Part shown: in pieces, positions 26,175 to 39,427 of the stretch
Position numbering within the stretch: the first letter of the stretch is position 1
Layout: each line of letters opens with the position of its first letter
Assembly (NCBI GenBank): GCA_032164245.1
Contig: JAVMKO010000003.1
Coordinates: 31,495,390-31,559,389, forward strand
Source: Sternotherus odoratus
Lineage: Eukaryota; Chordata; Testudines; Kinosternidae
Reading direction: 5' to 3'
Length of the DNA: 64,000 nucleotides
The notes under the pieces: model-generated
Databases searched by the model: none
What the model saw: the letters and a program-made list of their open reading frames with translations, nothing else
What the model was told of the DNA's origin: nothing
Translations under genes and position numbers: made by a program

Positions 26175-28369
26175 AGACAGAATGCTGCGGAGTGTCCTTT
26201 TTTAAAACAAATGCTTGTACAGTTTGTCACTTACCTGGTAATTTTTGTCTCATTCTCTCCACTGAATATGCCCTTGCTGTTGTGTTCTTCGTGCCATAAG
26301 CACAGTGGAATGCTTTTGATTTCCTCAGAGTTTGCTGAGCTCATCGCAAGAACTACTTCTTTTTGTATTTATTGTCTGACTTACAATCAGCTACAATGGA
26401 TAGGGCTTGTTGAGACCTGACTTATCCAATATGTTCTCAGAGGACAACAAGAAACACCTCTTGAGATGGAACCCAGCTTACTTTTTTGTTATTTATATTT
26501 TTATAAAATGTGTGATAATTAGGGATAAGAATAACAAACTATAAATGGGTGCATCTCACCATTCACTAGAGGCATTAGCTAATCCAAGTAGAAGGTGCTA
26601 CAAATGTGAAGTGCAAGAAAGAAAGAACCCATTTATCTCTCTGACCTCCAGTTTCTTTTCCTTGAACCCAGCTAAAATATTTTCCCATCTGCTCTGCCAT
26701 TTTACTCATCTTTATTACTGCAAAATAACATTAGACCTCTCATGTCAAGTCAAGTTTCTGGAGATGAACAGGAATAGCCAGCCAATAAAACTCCAAAGTT
26801 CATCAGGAACCAAGAAGCATACAAGCCTGGTCCTATTGGGAATGCCCAGTGAGAAATGTTTGTGATAGCAGTATAACAACATTCAGAAATCAAAGCAAAA
26901 TTATAATGCAAGAGAACTTGAGTGATGGGGAAAGGAAAGTGGAAGCCTTAAAAAGTTAGATCTTCTGTAGCAAGATGTGTAAAGAGAACAGTTATACTTA
27001 CTCCTTTGGAACACTCATTGCATTTTAACAGTTCTTTATGTGTTAACTTTTTATTTTACCAAACTTCTCTCTTTAATTCCAAAAGCTATGCTACATGTGA
27101 TATTTTAAACTCTCAAAATGCTATATCAATTGAGTTTCCAGGGTATCCTTGAAAAAAGATATTTGCTTGTTTAAAATGCCAGTTGTGATGTTGTAACCAG
27201 TTTAAGAAATATGAATGTGAGTGGTAAGTATATCTAAGTTTAAATGGTTATCTTAAGGTAAAGGTGAACTGTGGTTTACATTTTTTTTCCAGAAATCTTT
27301 TTCCTATGCATTATCAGTTAAGGCAAGATTATTCTCTTGCTTGTGTCAGACTTAAAGAAATGATTTGATTGTAAAGTGACTTCCAAACATAGAATATAAG
27401 GAAAGTAATTTTTTCAAGCCTCTGATTATTATTACAAGAGAAAAATAGGAACCACTACAATCAAGAGGCTTTAAATGTTAATTTGAAATACATTTAGATA
27501 GTATTATTCCACTTCATTTACCTTCCCAGAGATAATTGAGCATCCCAGCTCTTAGAAGCCTTCAGATAAAGATGTAATAAAAGATATAACCCACAGATCC
27601 TGATACCAGGGTTCTGATTACTACTCTAGGTCAAAAGAGTATTACAACTATGGCACAGATAGTCCCAACTAACACATTTTTTGTTTACTGCATTAACAGA
27701 TACTATGTACTTAGCCATAGGCAGAACAGCTACTTAATTATACTCCAGCACTTTGGGTTTGTCCACCTTGATGAGCACTTTAAATATGTACTTGGCACAC
27801 CCTGCAGCCTGCCACATGATGGAGAACATTAAGCAACAGAGGTTACACAGATCTGACATTGCTTCAAATCTGGGTTTAGTTTCTTGGGTTTTTTTCCTTC
27901 TGAGCATTTTGTTAAGCATGAGTTCTGGTTTTGGAGCAAAGCTGATATAAGCATGTTTAGCTTCAAGATATGAATCTTTAGAGTTGAATAGTTGAGACGT
28001 TTCTGTAAGGAGAAAACTCTGTAAATTGAGCCTGTTATCTGGTATATATTTTACCAAATAGCCTTAAACTATATTTGGAAGCAAAAACCAAGATGAATGT
28101 ATATCCTTCCAAAAACAACAACAAAAAAACCCTCCCTGAAATATTCTTATATAAATGAAAACTTATTATACCCTCACCCCCCAGCGTGTTCAAAGCATTT
28201 TCTGTAAATGGAAAGAGCTGAATCCTGGGTAGTGTACAATATTGATGCTGCTTCCTATATTTGTTGTACTATTTTAAATACAAATGTATTTGCAGGTATT
28301 GGCATCTTTAGTCTTTAAAAGTGATATTTAATGTTAAGTGGAGCTGCAAATTAGAACTATCCACATGAA

Positions 28370-28375
28370 AATAAA
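28370..28375 (+). promoter_or_regulatory. candidate polyadenylation signal for DLGAP2
   Basis: Canonical AATAAA about 2.2 kb after the DLGAP2 stop. It is a motif match only, but lies in otherwise non-repetitive sequence downstream of a long exon. Confidence 0.35.
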
Positions 28376-28966
28376 GCCAGTGTATTTCCTAGAAGTAGGA
28401 AATTTAAAATAGACCTATATGTATATTTATGGCACCTAATATGTTTTATCTAATTCCCTTGGATACTTCCAGGCTAAATCACACTCGTTTTATTCACTTG
28501 AGTAATCCCACATAAGAGAATGAGTTCACGTGATTAAGGCAAACAGCATTTGACCTGTCAGTATACAGAACTTGTAAAGTCGAATTGTAAAAATGAGACT
28601 AGCTGTAAAATTTAGATCCCAGATTATGTTATAATGTTGACTTGGAGCAGTCCATAAAGGTTTTAATTACACATCAGACTTTGGAGTATTTTATGTTAGT
28701 ATGTCAGCACTAAATTGGACTCTAAATGTCTGGCTAAAACAGACCTGGGTGAGCAAATCAGACCCTAAATGTCCATGCAATGATGGGAATATGCTCGATA
28801 TGAGTCTTTGGATATGTATGATTCCCTGTTTGTTCCACCTCTGTTCCAAAGAAGAAGAATTAAAAGTAAAATAGATGCCTACTGCTAACTCTGATAAAGT
28901 GTTATCTGCGCATGTTACATTTTTAAGTGCAATATATTCAACTTGTTGTGCAGGTAACATTCTATC

Positions 28967-28972
28967 AATAAA
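28967..28972 (+). promoter_or_regulatory. second candidate polyadenylation signal for DLGAP2
   Basis: Canonical AATAAA about 2.8 kb after the stop codon. Use of this and the 28370 signal would give two 3' UTR lengths. Motif match only. Confidence 0.35.
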
Positions 28973-28990
28973 GGCAGATCATAAGCCATG

Positions 28991-31900
28991 TTTACCTATG
29001 TATTTTACATCTAATTAGTTGGAAAAAATAAAATTATGTTTATAATACTTGTGTTGAAAGTCAGTCACACCCAATTTCCTTGAATCATTGCTATATAAGA
29101 TACACAGTATTCAGTAATTATCGCTTACAGAGAGGTCATGTCAAATCTGGAAATAGCATTCATTTCATACATAGGAATGGATACAGGACCAGTGTAGGAA
29201 CTTACAATGTTCTATTAACATAATAGCTGAATATCTTTTTCTTTGCGACTTCAAGCTCGACAGAAACTTAGACCATCTTTAGGAGTCAGAATTGTCATAA
29301 CAACAAAATATTTCATTAGCTAGGCCATTTTTATACTAGATCTTATCTGTAAAGGATGAAAGATACAGAAAGCCACCATTTGTTATTTCGTTGTCCATAA
29401 AACACAAGTATAATAAACAGAACTCTCAAGAGTATTATATTTGATCTAGGAACAAGACCTGACCAATTTAAGGTTCGATACCTGTTCTATTTATTTTTTG
29501 CTTTGTATATTTTTTTAGATTTAAAGTTCATTGTAAATTGCTGAAATATGTTACAATGCATTTTATTATTTCTCAACAGCTTCGATCAGAATGGCCCTTG
29601 GCAGTATGTAAAAACTGAAAATGTTGTACAGTTTAATACCAAAAATTACATTTTAGTTCATGCTTAAACTTTGTCACTGTATGTTAAATTTGAGGTCAAT
29701 TAGAAAAGAATTGAAGCATAAATAGGAAGGTGTGTGGATTGCATACACATAATGCACTTTATATACCACAAGTTATTTTTTTAAAACCATAACTCCCACT
29801 GTATCATCAGTAAATCAGTGCCAGAATTTTCACTACTTTAACACTGTTGATTCTACAAATTGGGGAAACTTTCACTCAGCTGGTGATTTTGAAAGGGATA
29901 GAATTTACTACTAAGAGACTATGCACTGTAGTTTAGCTATCAGCCACAAATGTACCAGGGATCTCTCTCAATCCTTCTTTGACTTGTGCTTCTCAATAGC
30001 CTCTCCTTCTTCCTGGGGTTCTTTGTTCATTCCTCTTTCACAACACACATTATCCAGTTCTCCTGCTCATCACCAGCTATGCTGAACGTAAACTTTGTGT
30101 TAGGTCCTTCTGCTGTTTTAATCCAGTATGCATTTAGTCTATTGGTAGCTATATTAGCAAACTAAGGGCCAGATTCATCTCAGACATTTGCATGCAGTAC
30201 ATTCTGATATATATTCTGTTCCTGTTTACACCTGGACTACAGTGTTAATGTCAGTAGAGGAGGCCAGAGCTTGGCCTATCTGACTGCATTGTGTGTTGTG
30301 CATATTAATCTGAAGGCTGAATTTATCCTATAGGAAATTAGGAACAGCTGCCTCCTTTAATATTGTATAAAAGCATAAAGTCCACTGTGAGAGGGGCTAT
30401 AGAAATGCTGATTGATAGTTAAGTTAAAGTGCTCCGCAGTAGCCAGTTATTCCTCCACACTGCTTTCAGAGCAAATCAGTAGACAATGCTGTCATACATC
30501 AATTGAAATTCAGGTGACAAATATCAGTAAATCCTTTACTATTCGGAGTGGTGCTTCCCCGGTGTACGGGAGGTCAACACTTATATTATATAGTGCCTTT
30601 CATCCAGAAGGATCTCAAAGCACTTTACTAGCTGATTTGCAAAGGGTGGGAAAAATTCTGGCTCATGCCAGGAACGTGGTTTAACCATTACAGGGCTAGA
30701 TCATGTCCTCATTCCCTCCACACTAAAAGGGAGTTTTATAATCCCTTCAGAACCTTATGGAGGCATCTTTGCATAATCCAGGGTATGGGCTGGAGGAGGA
30801 AGAGGTAGAAATTGGATGGTCCAAGAGAAAGGAATGACCATAACAGGGGTATGGGAAGTGCACATGGTCGTCCCTCGCGAAATTAGGCAGAAGAGAGAGT
30901 GCATCCTCAGGTTACGGCACCTTTTCAGAAACAGCCTTTGCCTCTCCTTTATACTTGATGGTCTCTAGGGCCACTGTGGCCAAGGGAGAGTCTATTAGGA
31001 GATATTCATCAAGGAACTGGATAATGATTCACCAAGGAGCCACAACCAGTGCTGAAGGCACAGAGTATGTGGGTAGTATAGGTTTGCCCAGTTTTTCTAT
31101 ATCCCCTCTCAGCCTTTTCCATTGAGGCAACCCACTTGTTTCCCCCATGGAATGATATGGAGGAATCTCCATTAGGGATCTTCAGCAGATATCTCCTCCA
31201 CCTGAACTCCTTCCCATGGGTTTTTTCAGCAGAAGATGATCTGGACTATCTGCTGCAAAAGTAGATAATGTATCCCCATGTTATAGGAGAAATCCACTCT
31301 ATTTTCTGACCCCTTGTGGACTGCAGTAAGGCCACAAGTAGAAATAAAAGGGAATAAAATATTCTGAAATTGTACATAGGGAGCAGGTAATTGCATGTGT
31401 GTGGACCATGTTCTTTGATTACACCTTTTACGACCCTAACAGTTCATTTTATGAAAGATTGATAAGGCAACTGCAATGCAATATTTGGCCGGGGGCAGAA
31501 TAGGGGCAGCCATCATCCATCATAAGTGACAGGTGCATTTTTTTTTGTGGCGTGCTCATGTGCACATCCACATTACTAGCTAGAATTAAGTTCTCTAGAA
31601 GCATCGGAATCACTTCGTCGATCACTGAAATGCACCCATCTCTGAGGTAAAGTACAGCAGCTGAAACATTACATAACAGTATGTTCAGGACGCTATGTGT
31701 AAAAGTGAAAGTAAAAAGAGAACCTGCCCAAAATTGAATTTAGCTGGGATACTGAGATTAACACAACTCCTCAGATTTACAACATAAATAAATAAATAAA
31801 TAAATGTAATTCTTAATGACTGTATGTGGCCAGTACAGTTTTTTCATTACATGTGAAAGACACATCCCAGAATCCCTGTTACTAAACGTATACCACCTTT

Positions 31901-34100
31901 CATAAGAGGTAATGGCTGGGGAACAACATTATCATCCTAATTTTATCCTTGGTGGTATGGGGGTAGTGGCCATTACCATTCGCTGAGGTCAGAATTGAGC
32001 TTTATGGGTCAGATTCTAAACAGGTGTAAATCCTTGTAGCTCCACTGACATTAATGCCGATACATAGCAGTTGAGAATCTAGCCTTATATCTGTAGTGAA
32101 GGATCATTGGTAGTCACGTTTCTAAACTGGTATTCTGTTGCAGGACAGTCTTGCACTCCTTTAGCACTGAGTTGATAAACAAAACAGTATTTAAAAGAGG
32201 AACGAGTCGGAATTTATTTGAAGACGTGCTCATTAGTTTTGCCACAGAGATGTTTAAAATCCACAAATCAGTCTAGCCCATTTTGAGAATTTTCCCTTTC
32301 TGGCTTGTCATTCTACACATAGTTGTTTCCATCTTTGGGGCTGAACTGGTGATAAATATTCTTTAACTTTGGGACTAGATTCTGATGTCAGTTACACTAA
32401 TGTAAACCCTGAGAAACTCCACGGAAGTCCATGGAGTTATGCCAGTGCAGCCGAGATCAGAATCTGTTCAGCATGTCCTATTGAAGTGGAAACCACTTAC
32501 TGTGGAAGTTAGCGCATGCAAATCTTTTTGTAGTAGATCTTCCCTTTCAAATAGGTCACTATCACCACAGAGTGCTTGAAACTGGGCTCAAGTCTATGAG
32601 AACTGTCATTATATAGAAAACTACTAGCTTTATTTATAGTTATTTGTGGAATCCACATCCTCATATTCATGCTTTGATTTTTCCCCTCGGAGGTTTAAAT
32701 AATACGGCCATCTCACTTTAAAAGGGCTCAGCATGTATGTATTCTTTACTCCACTTTATACAGTGATTTTTCTGAATTAACAAAATTTCCCTTTGAAGTC
32801 ATGTGACTTCTACTGCTCTAGAACTGTTCTTTCTTGAAGAAAAGCCACTATGACTGTGCAGTTTCTTCTGTACAGAGATAACACTCATACATCCATTTAC
32901 CATGTAACATGCCAAAATATTCAAGTGTGGCCTAAGGACTAAATTAAATGCCTCCTATAAAATTTCAAGGAATGTTAGAACCAGGAAACTAGCTGTTTAG
33001 TGAACATTAAAATATATATAAATATATATATATAAATATATATACATAAGAAATCATATCAACAATGAGGATGAACTGAGTGCCAAATATTCACCATCTG
33101 TACAAAGCTACACTTCACTAGAATTAAACTATTTTATGTAATTCTCTTTTCATGCTTTTATGGTTCTTTTGATAAATTCTATTTAGTAGCATGCAGGATA
33201 CCTAAATTGAATGTACAGTATGCTGTTCATTGCTACAATAATTTCTTGCTTCTAGGTAATATCTTCTTTACCAGAATGTTACTTGTTACTTTGAAGACAT
33301 ATTTGAGAATTGTTTTATTCTTGAGTTATTCCTTTTCATGATTCTCTACTCACCTCCAGCTGATTGTAAGAAAATGTGCTTCACTCTTTTGCCCCATGCT
33401 CTTTTATGAAGTTGCCTCTTTCAATTGGTTTATGTGTTGTTTATGTTCATCTCCTGTACATAATTCTGCAATTAAATTTTTTGAGAAAAGTGGAATTTAC
33501 TCTTTATTGAATTAAACAATTTGCATTAGTTGAAAATACACAGGAAAATGAGTATCCTCCCCAATCAGGAAACTCTTAGACACCCCTACTATTATTGTGT
33601 AACAAATTGTATGGTAAGTGTGAAAGAACTTCACAGATGTAAAGTTTCATGTGCCTGCAGTTTCAACCTAAGTGTAATAGTTTTAACAAACAGTTGTTTG
33701 AATCCCAAAGCAATGATACTTAATAGCTGAAGGAATGTGATGTCAATTTGTAATCAATTAGCAATACTAACAGTTACACTGTTTGATTAATATTCATACA
33801 AAAGATATAGAATCTAATCTGCATACATAATTTTGAATCAATTCATTGTGTTTCATTAGCAGAGAAGATACTGACCTCAAATAGATTTAAAATAATTGAA
33901 ATTGAATTGTTTGCAATTTGTTTGTATTGGAGTGTTAAAAACAACAACAGAAGATCACATTGGTTGTATAAGATGTGTCCCAGTGTTCCCCCGTGTATGT
34001 ATTTGTGCTATTAGCAACTAACTAGCCAGTAAGAACTTTAGTGTGTCATTTTTTTTCAGCGCCTTCCGGAGCAGACAGACAAAGTTGCATTCGGGGCACG
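28991..34100. other. intergenic DNA between DLGAP2 and CLN8
   Basis: AT-rich sequence with simple repeats ((AAAT)n at about 31783-31805; TA-rich at 33010-33050). Old repeat fragments: 30570-30650 (ATAGTGCCTTTCATCC, GGATCTCAAAGCACTTTA), 32006-32085, and 32370-32470, where an inverted pair (GTTACACTAATGTAAA ... GAGTTATGCCAGTG) resembles a palindromic small element. No gene was seen. Confidence 0.5.
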
Positions 34101-34106
34101 TCTCAG

Positions 34107-34406
34107 GATATGTCCATACTACCTGCCTGATCGGCGGGTAGCGATCAATCCAGCGGGGGTCGATTTATCGTGTCTAGTCCACGCGTGATAAATCGACCCC
34201 CGAGTGCTCTCCTATTGATTCCTGTATTCTACCACCAGGAGAGGCCCAGGTGGAGTTGATGGGAGAGCAGCAGCAGTCGGCTCACTGCAGTGAAGACGGC
34301 TCAGTGAGTAAATCTAAGTACATCGACCTCAGTTACATTATTCATGTAGCTGAAGTTGCATAACTTAGATTGATCCCCACCCCCACCCCGTGTAAGACAA
34401 GGCTGA
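34107..34406. mobile_element. small Harbinger-like non-autonomous element, degraded
   Basis: Begins GGATATGTCCATACTACC and ends near GTGTAAGACAAGGCT, imperfect inverted ends of the GGCTTGTCTACAC type. An internal inverted pair, GGGGGTCGATTTATCG and GATAAATCGACCCCC, sits at about 34156-34201. It resembles the cleaner element at 52484-52722, including GTAGCTGAAGTTGC. Confidence 0.55.
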
Positions 34407-34986
34407 GAAGATAACCTGAGTAGTACACTGCTTTGAACTGCCCACACTTCTTGATATGCCAATAGGAGTACATGAAGATGAGTTTGGAATCTCTGAGAAT
34501 AGAAGGAGGTACAAGAGACCCTGTGAGAACTATGAATTTATTTGGGGCAGGCAGATGTATTAGGGAGAGATTACTTAGCTGGCAAGTATCTGTTTGAAAC
34601 TCAGTAATCTGTCTGCCCACAATTTTTTGCTTTTAAGATTAGGATGGGGGAAATCCCAAGAATTATTTCCTCGGTGACAAAAGCCTGGGATTCTCTTATA
34701 AGAACTGAAATTCAGGCAGAGAGCTAAAGGCTCCCTAGCTTTTCTTTCTGTCTGTATCTCTGTCTCCAGTCCAAGTTGTGTTCTGTCAGAAATAGGCATT
34801 AGTAGCAGTTCTGCATTGTATTCTGCAACCAAAATCTGCCTTGATCAGACGCAGCAACCATCCCAATACCCATTTCCCTAATCAACTTTTGGGGGCTCTA
34901 AAATCAAGGATCCTTTCTGGATATGCATTTTCTCTCAGAACCATTATAGTTGTTCTTTAAAAGTTTACTTTTTCTTGTACAGTGGC

Positions 34987-35276
34987 TTTAGGGCTGGTCT
35001 GCGCTTACATAGTTTTACTGACATGTATATATGTGGGTTGAGATGTGCGTGATTATTTGTCTACATAAATATGTCGGCTGCTAAAAGCCTTAGTTGTGAC
35101 CAAAGTTATCCAGGTATAAAGTTATTTCCGTATAGCTTAGGTCAGTTCCAGAACTGGGACAAGCAAAACTATCCTGCTATAAGCATTTTTATACTACTAG
35201 AAATGCATCCACACTCGGAGGTGGAGAGGGGGTATGCCAGCATAGTTAAACTTTTTAGTGTAGACAAGGGTAGGCC
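34987..35276. mobile_element. small element with GGGCTGGTCTGCGCTTAC-type end
   Basis: A TTA precedes GGGCTGGTCTGCGCTTAC at about 34986, and the far end TTTTTAGTGTAGACAAGGG lies near 35253-35271. The ends are inverted and similar to the 52.5 kb element. The interior is diverged, with no coding capacity. Confidence 0.5.
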
Positions 35277-36733
35277 TCTGAGCTGTGTTTCTGTCAAATC
35301 TAAAGAAAGGCAACATGAGGCAGGTTAGTGCTTGGATGAGAGGCCTCCAGGGTAAATGTAGGTGCCACAGGAAGTGCTAGTGACTTATTTGGTGCTGTTC
35401 TTCCCCCTGAGTCAGTACTGGGCTAATGTCCCAGCACAGTATTAGCAGGCAATGGGACTCTAGAGGAGCTCTCCTTTGTAGAGACATTAAAAAAAGGTTC
35501 TGACTGCTGGTGAACATTAAAGAGACCTTAGCTTTTCCTGGGTGAACAGAGGTGGTGAACTTAATGTCCTGACCACGTTCCAGTTTGGGTAATAATATTG
35601 TATCTAAAGTCTCTTTGAAATTTCCAGTGGATGCAGTATTCTTCATTAACAAAGAATAAAGGCCCCTTACAGATTTAAAATACTTGAAATTGAATTGTTT
35701 GTAGTTAAACTGTTGTTTAATGTTGCTGTGTGCAAATGTTATTTATTATTAGCTACAGATATATAAGGAGTCTTTGTCAGGGTTACCATGGATCTGACCA
35801 TCCATAACTTTAACTGGAGTTGTGACACTCAGCACTTCTGAAAATCAGGCCCTAAAATGCTGCAAGAACTCAGTGCCACTGCAGCTGACTCCCATCACAT
35901 TTGATGCACACGCTGACACTGAAATGCTTCAGAAATCTCTGTATTTTAGGTCGGTGATGTGTGATATGATGGCCAACCAATTGCAATACAGTGCTATAGG
36001 GAATCTGTGAACTATATAATACACTCCTTTAAATGAAAGGCTATAAAAAGGAAATTAAGCGGTAACACAATGAATAAATAAATATTAATAGTATTGCAAA
36101 GCTCAAGGACGTATTACAAATGACATGAGAAATAATATTAGAGATGTGACATAATGCACTTTTGATAGTTCAGGAAACAAACTCCAAATGACGAGTGAAG
36201 AAGGCACATAAATATTATCTGGTATTGGAATATGCCCAAATCAGTTTGATCAAATGCATCTAAACAAGAAAGAAATTGACAACATCTTTAAAAAAATTGA
36301 CCTGATTTTTAAAGTGTATATATACATACAATTAGACTGATAGATATGATGGACCATGACACCTGCTGGTGTAAGTCAGTGTAGTTCCATTGGAGCTAAT
36401 GATGATTTACACCAGCAGAGGAATTGATTCAAAGTATTTACATGCACGGCTGCTCAGTGTGTACTACTGAGAGGAACACAGAAAGGGGAAGCTAAAAGGA
36501 AGCCAAGGAGAAAGCTGCTGGGGAAAGGAAACGTATAAATTCATACAGCTAGAAATTCTATATTTCTTATGATCAAATCCGGAATGTAAACTTAATTCTG
36601 GGGATGTACAAATTTATTTTAACATGTCTTGCTTAAAGTACATATGTGACGACGCAACTCTTGGTTAGTTCCCACTATGAACCTGTCTGTAAAGTCCCTG
36701 CCTCCAGAAGTTGCCAATAATCTGATTTTAGAG
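35277..36733. other. intergenic DNA, nothing firm
   Basis: Mostly unique sequence. At 36355-36430 a short palindromic old repeat is visible (CTGCTGGTGTAAGTCAG ... GATTTACACCAGCAG). Confidence 0.4.
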
Positions 36734-37113
36734 CTGAGATTATCAACCAGGGGTATGCAAAGGGCTTCGGGGAGGGGGGTGGGGGGATACATCAACTCAT
36801 CTATTTTTCTAGTTTTACAAAAGGAACTAGCACTAGCAAAATCAGTACAAACTCAAATTTCACACAGATAACTGCTCTATATACTATACCCTGAAAATGT
36901 AAGTACAATATTTATATTCCAATGGATTTATTTTGGAATTATATGGTAAAAGTAAGCCATTTTTTCAGTAATAATGTGCTGTGCCACTTCTGTGGTATTT
37001 TGTGTCTGATTTTGTAAGCACGTACTTTTTGAGTGAGGTGAAGCTTGGGGGTACACAAGACAAATCAGACTCCTGATAGGGCTACAATAGTCTGGAAAGG
37101 TTTAGAGCCACTG
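36734..37113 (+). mobile_element. hAT-type non-autonomous element
   Basis: The left end reads CTGAGATTATCAACCAGG and the right end GGTTTAGAGCCACTG, degraded inverted repeats of the CAGTGGTTCTCAACC type. Flanking TTTTAGAG and CTTTAGAA match at six of eight positions, consistent with an old 8-bp target duplication. The interior contains GGGTATGCAAAGGGCTTC and GCTTGGGGGTACACAAGAC. No transposase. Confidence 0.65.
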
Positions 37114-38690
37114 CTTTAGAATTTAGATGACTACTTCACAGCATCCTAGCATCCTTCAGTCTGTGAATTAGGACCGCTACCTATTTCTTTGTAGGAGAGA
37201 TAGAATGCCGCATTGTTTGGTCAAAATCAAGACCTCTTATTTATCACCTGTTCTCATGATCTTACTCAAGCAATCTCAATTAACTTATTCTATGTGCAGG
37301 TGAAATAAACAATGTACAGATATCCTTTGTAATAATCCATAGGAAGCTGTATAACTACATCTGATTTTACTTTCTGTTCATAATCAAAGAGCAAAGAAGC
37401 CAACACTTGGGGATAGCATGGATGTATATCCTCACAGCCAAAGACCCTTAAGGGTCATGAATGAGTGACTGGAGTGAATATGATGCTATGTGAAGGTATT
37501 TTCTCCTTATCTTTGATATTTTATATGGATATTTTTCATTTATGAAATAAACCAAGAATAATCAAACCAGTTTGTTATGTTCAGAGTAAAAATATTCTCT
37601 TTAACTAACCACTTCAGAACATATTGAAATAATACATTGAAAGAGAAATTGCTTACACAACTGGAGTGGTGGTTTTTACTATTTCATTGCATGAGGCATG
37701 CTGCTTGGCAATTTGAAAGACTTGTCATATGAAGCAATTGCCATTGAGCCTTTGACAACTATGACAAGTATTTCACTTCAGTGCCATTTGACCTGCATGC
37801 CCTAAAATGTTGTGACCCTGTCTCATTTTTCTGGGACCTAGCATCTCACTGTCAGTAAGTATGACAAATGGAGTGTCTAGCCCATACGTTTCATGATATT
37901 TGACTTTATTGTCACAAGTGGCACATTTGTAGATGTTTTCTGGGACGATCCATGATGGAATATTATGTCAGAGTACACTGGGGGACCTTGGTATTTCTGC
38001 AGAAAGTTTTAATGCTTCTGATTATGCTGCTGCTGCTGTATTTCCAGCTGTTGTGCTAGGAAAAGATTATGAGGGGAAAGATGTGGCAACAACTCTGAGT
38101 CAGTATGAAAGGAATGAAAGGGTGTGGTATACATAGAAAATACCTAGGGAAAATTTCATAGGGAGGAAAAATGGGTGGGAACCATCTTGTCATAGATGGT
38201 AACAGAAAACAAGGAAATTCACAAACCTGTTTGCAGTATCTGAAAATCAAATATATTAATTGAAATATGTTCTAAGTTGTTTCTGCCCAGGCCTCTGGGG
38301 TTGCTCTAATTTTCACCCTCCAGACAGGTCCAAAATTCAGACAGCATAAAGAAAGGTTAATGCCACCTTATTCCCAGCGCACATGGGCTGTGCCCACTGC
38401 TTTGAGCAGTTCATAATCTGATCCCCCATATTTTGATTTCAAAAGTCTTGTTTTCTTGAACCCAGTAGGAATCAACCAGGAGATAGGTTCCTTGCTCAAT
38501 ATCTCAGGACTCTCTCCAGTCAGCATTCTCCCCAAAAAGTTCTCTGTTTTAGATCACCCTCAGCTTCAGTGCTTCCCTAGCTGTTCTTGGGCTTTTTGCC
38601 TTGTCTGCTTCTGTGGTGTTTTTAGTTCTGTCTGCTCTCGCACTCTCTCATACTCACACACAGCTCCAACAGCACAATACCCAGCCCTCA
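37114..38690. other. intergenic DNA, nothing recognised
   Basis: No coding or clear repeat signal. The region near 38280-38660 may be part of a dispersed repeat, but I cannot place it. Confidence 0.4.
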
Positions 38691-38692
38691 GC

Positions 38693-39176
38693 ACTGTAGT
38701 CCTGTGCCAAAAAATTAAAAATCGTGAACATAATATTTTAAAATTCTGCAAAGTTTGTCAAAATAATACTATATAATCACGCCAATTTCAATTATTTTAG
38801 TTATTTATTTCAAAATACCGGTCAGTATGTCTGTAACAGGAGCAGAGAGTTAAAGAACCACCTATTACAATCTGTTTCTCTGCCCCCTCCCCTCCAGAGC
38901 CCAACTGGGGCGGGCAGACACTCATACCCCCTCCCTCCCAGAGCCCAGCCATACACCCCACATCCCAAACACTCACACCCCCTATCCCCCAAGGCCAGCT
39001 TTAGGCGCCTCACACCACAGAAACTCTGCCTCCTCTCCTCCCTGCAGAGCCCAGCCATGCCCCCCTCAGCCCAGACACTAACATCCTCTACTCCCCTGTC
39101 ATCCCCCCCCCAGTGCAGAAACTCTCACTGTCCCCCCTTCCCCCCATCCAGACACTCACACTCCTCCCCACCATAC
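38693..39176 (+). mobile_element. chelonian small DNA-type element, copy B (truncated)
   Basis: GCCAAAAAATTAAAAATCG and CATAATATTTTAAAATTCTG match the left AT-rich part of the elements at 8360 and 43792. A C-rich degenerate tandem tract (CAGAGCCCA, CAGACACTCACA) follows. The right end is missing where the antisense CR1 tail begins, so the copy is truncated. Confidence 0.6.
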
Positions 39177-39190
39177 TCATAGACTTTAAG

Positions 39191-39427
39191 AGGTAACAAA
39201 GTCCTGTGGCACCTTAAAGACTAACTATAAAGTTTTGAAGCATAAGCTTTCGTGGGCTAATACCCACTTCGTCGTGGGCTAATACCCACATGCTTGCATC
39301 TGATGAAGTGGGTATTAGCCCACGAAAGCTTATGCTTCAAAACTTTATAGTTAGTCTTTAAGGTGCCACAGGACTTTGTTACCTCTGCTATTCCAGACTA
39401 ACACGGCTACCTCTCTGATTCTTGACA
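39191..39427 (-). repeat. snap-back repeat, copy 3, with perfect 80-bp arms
   Basis: Arms 39191-39270 and 39305-39384 are exact reverse complements over 80 bp, with a 34-base loop that repeats part of the arm (GTGGGCTAATACCCAC). The unpaired leader lies to the right (39385-39427, containing CTAACACGGCTACCTCTC), so this copy is inverted relative to the 12.7 kb copy. Flanks TCATAGACTTTAAG (39177-39190) and TCATAGACATTAAG (39428-39441) match at 13 of 14 positions. It is inserted in a CR1 tail. Confidence 0.9.

Larger units (their letters stand above)
26175..28990 (+). other. DLGAP2: DLGAP2 3' UTR (probable extent)
   Basis: This AT-rich, mostly non-repetitive sequence follows the stop codon. AATAAA hexamers occur at 28370-28375 and 28967-28972, and either could end a roughly 2.2-2.8 kb 3' UTR. 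Open frames here (for example 26211-26420 and 26545-26865) resemble no known protein and are treated as chance. The true end cannot be fixed from sequence alone; transcripts could run further. Confidence 0.55.
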
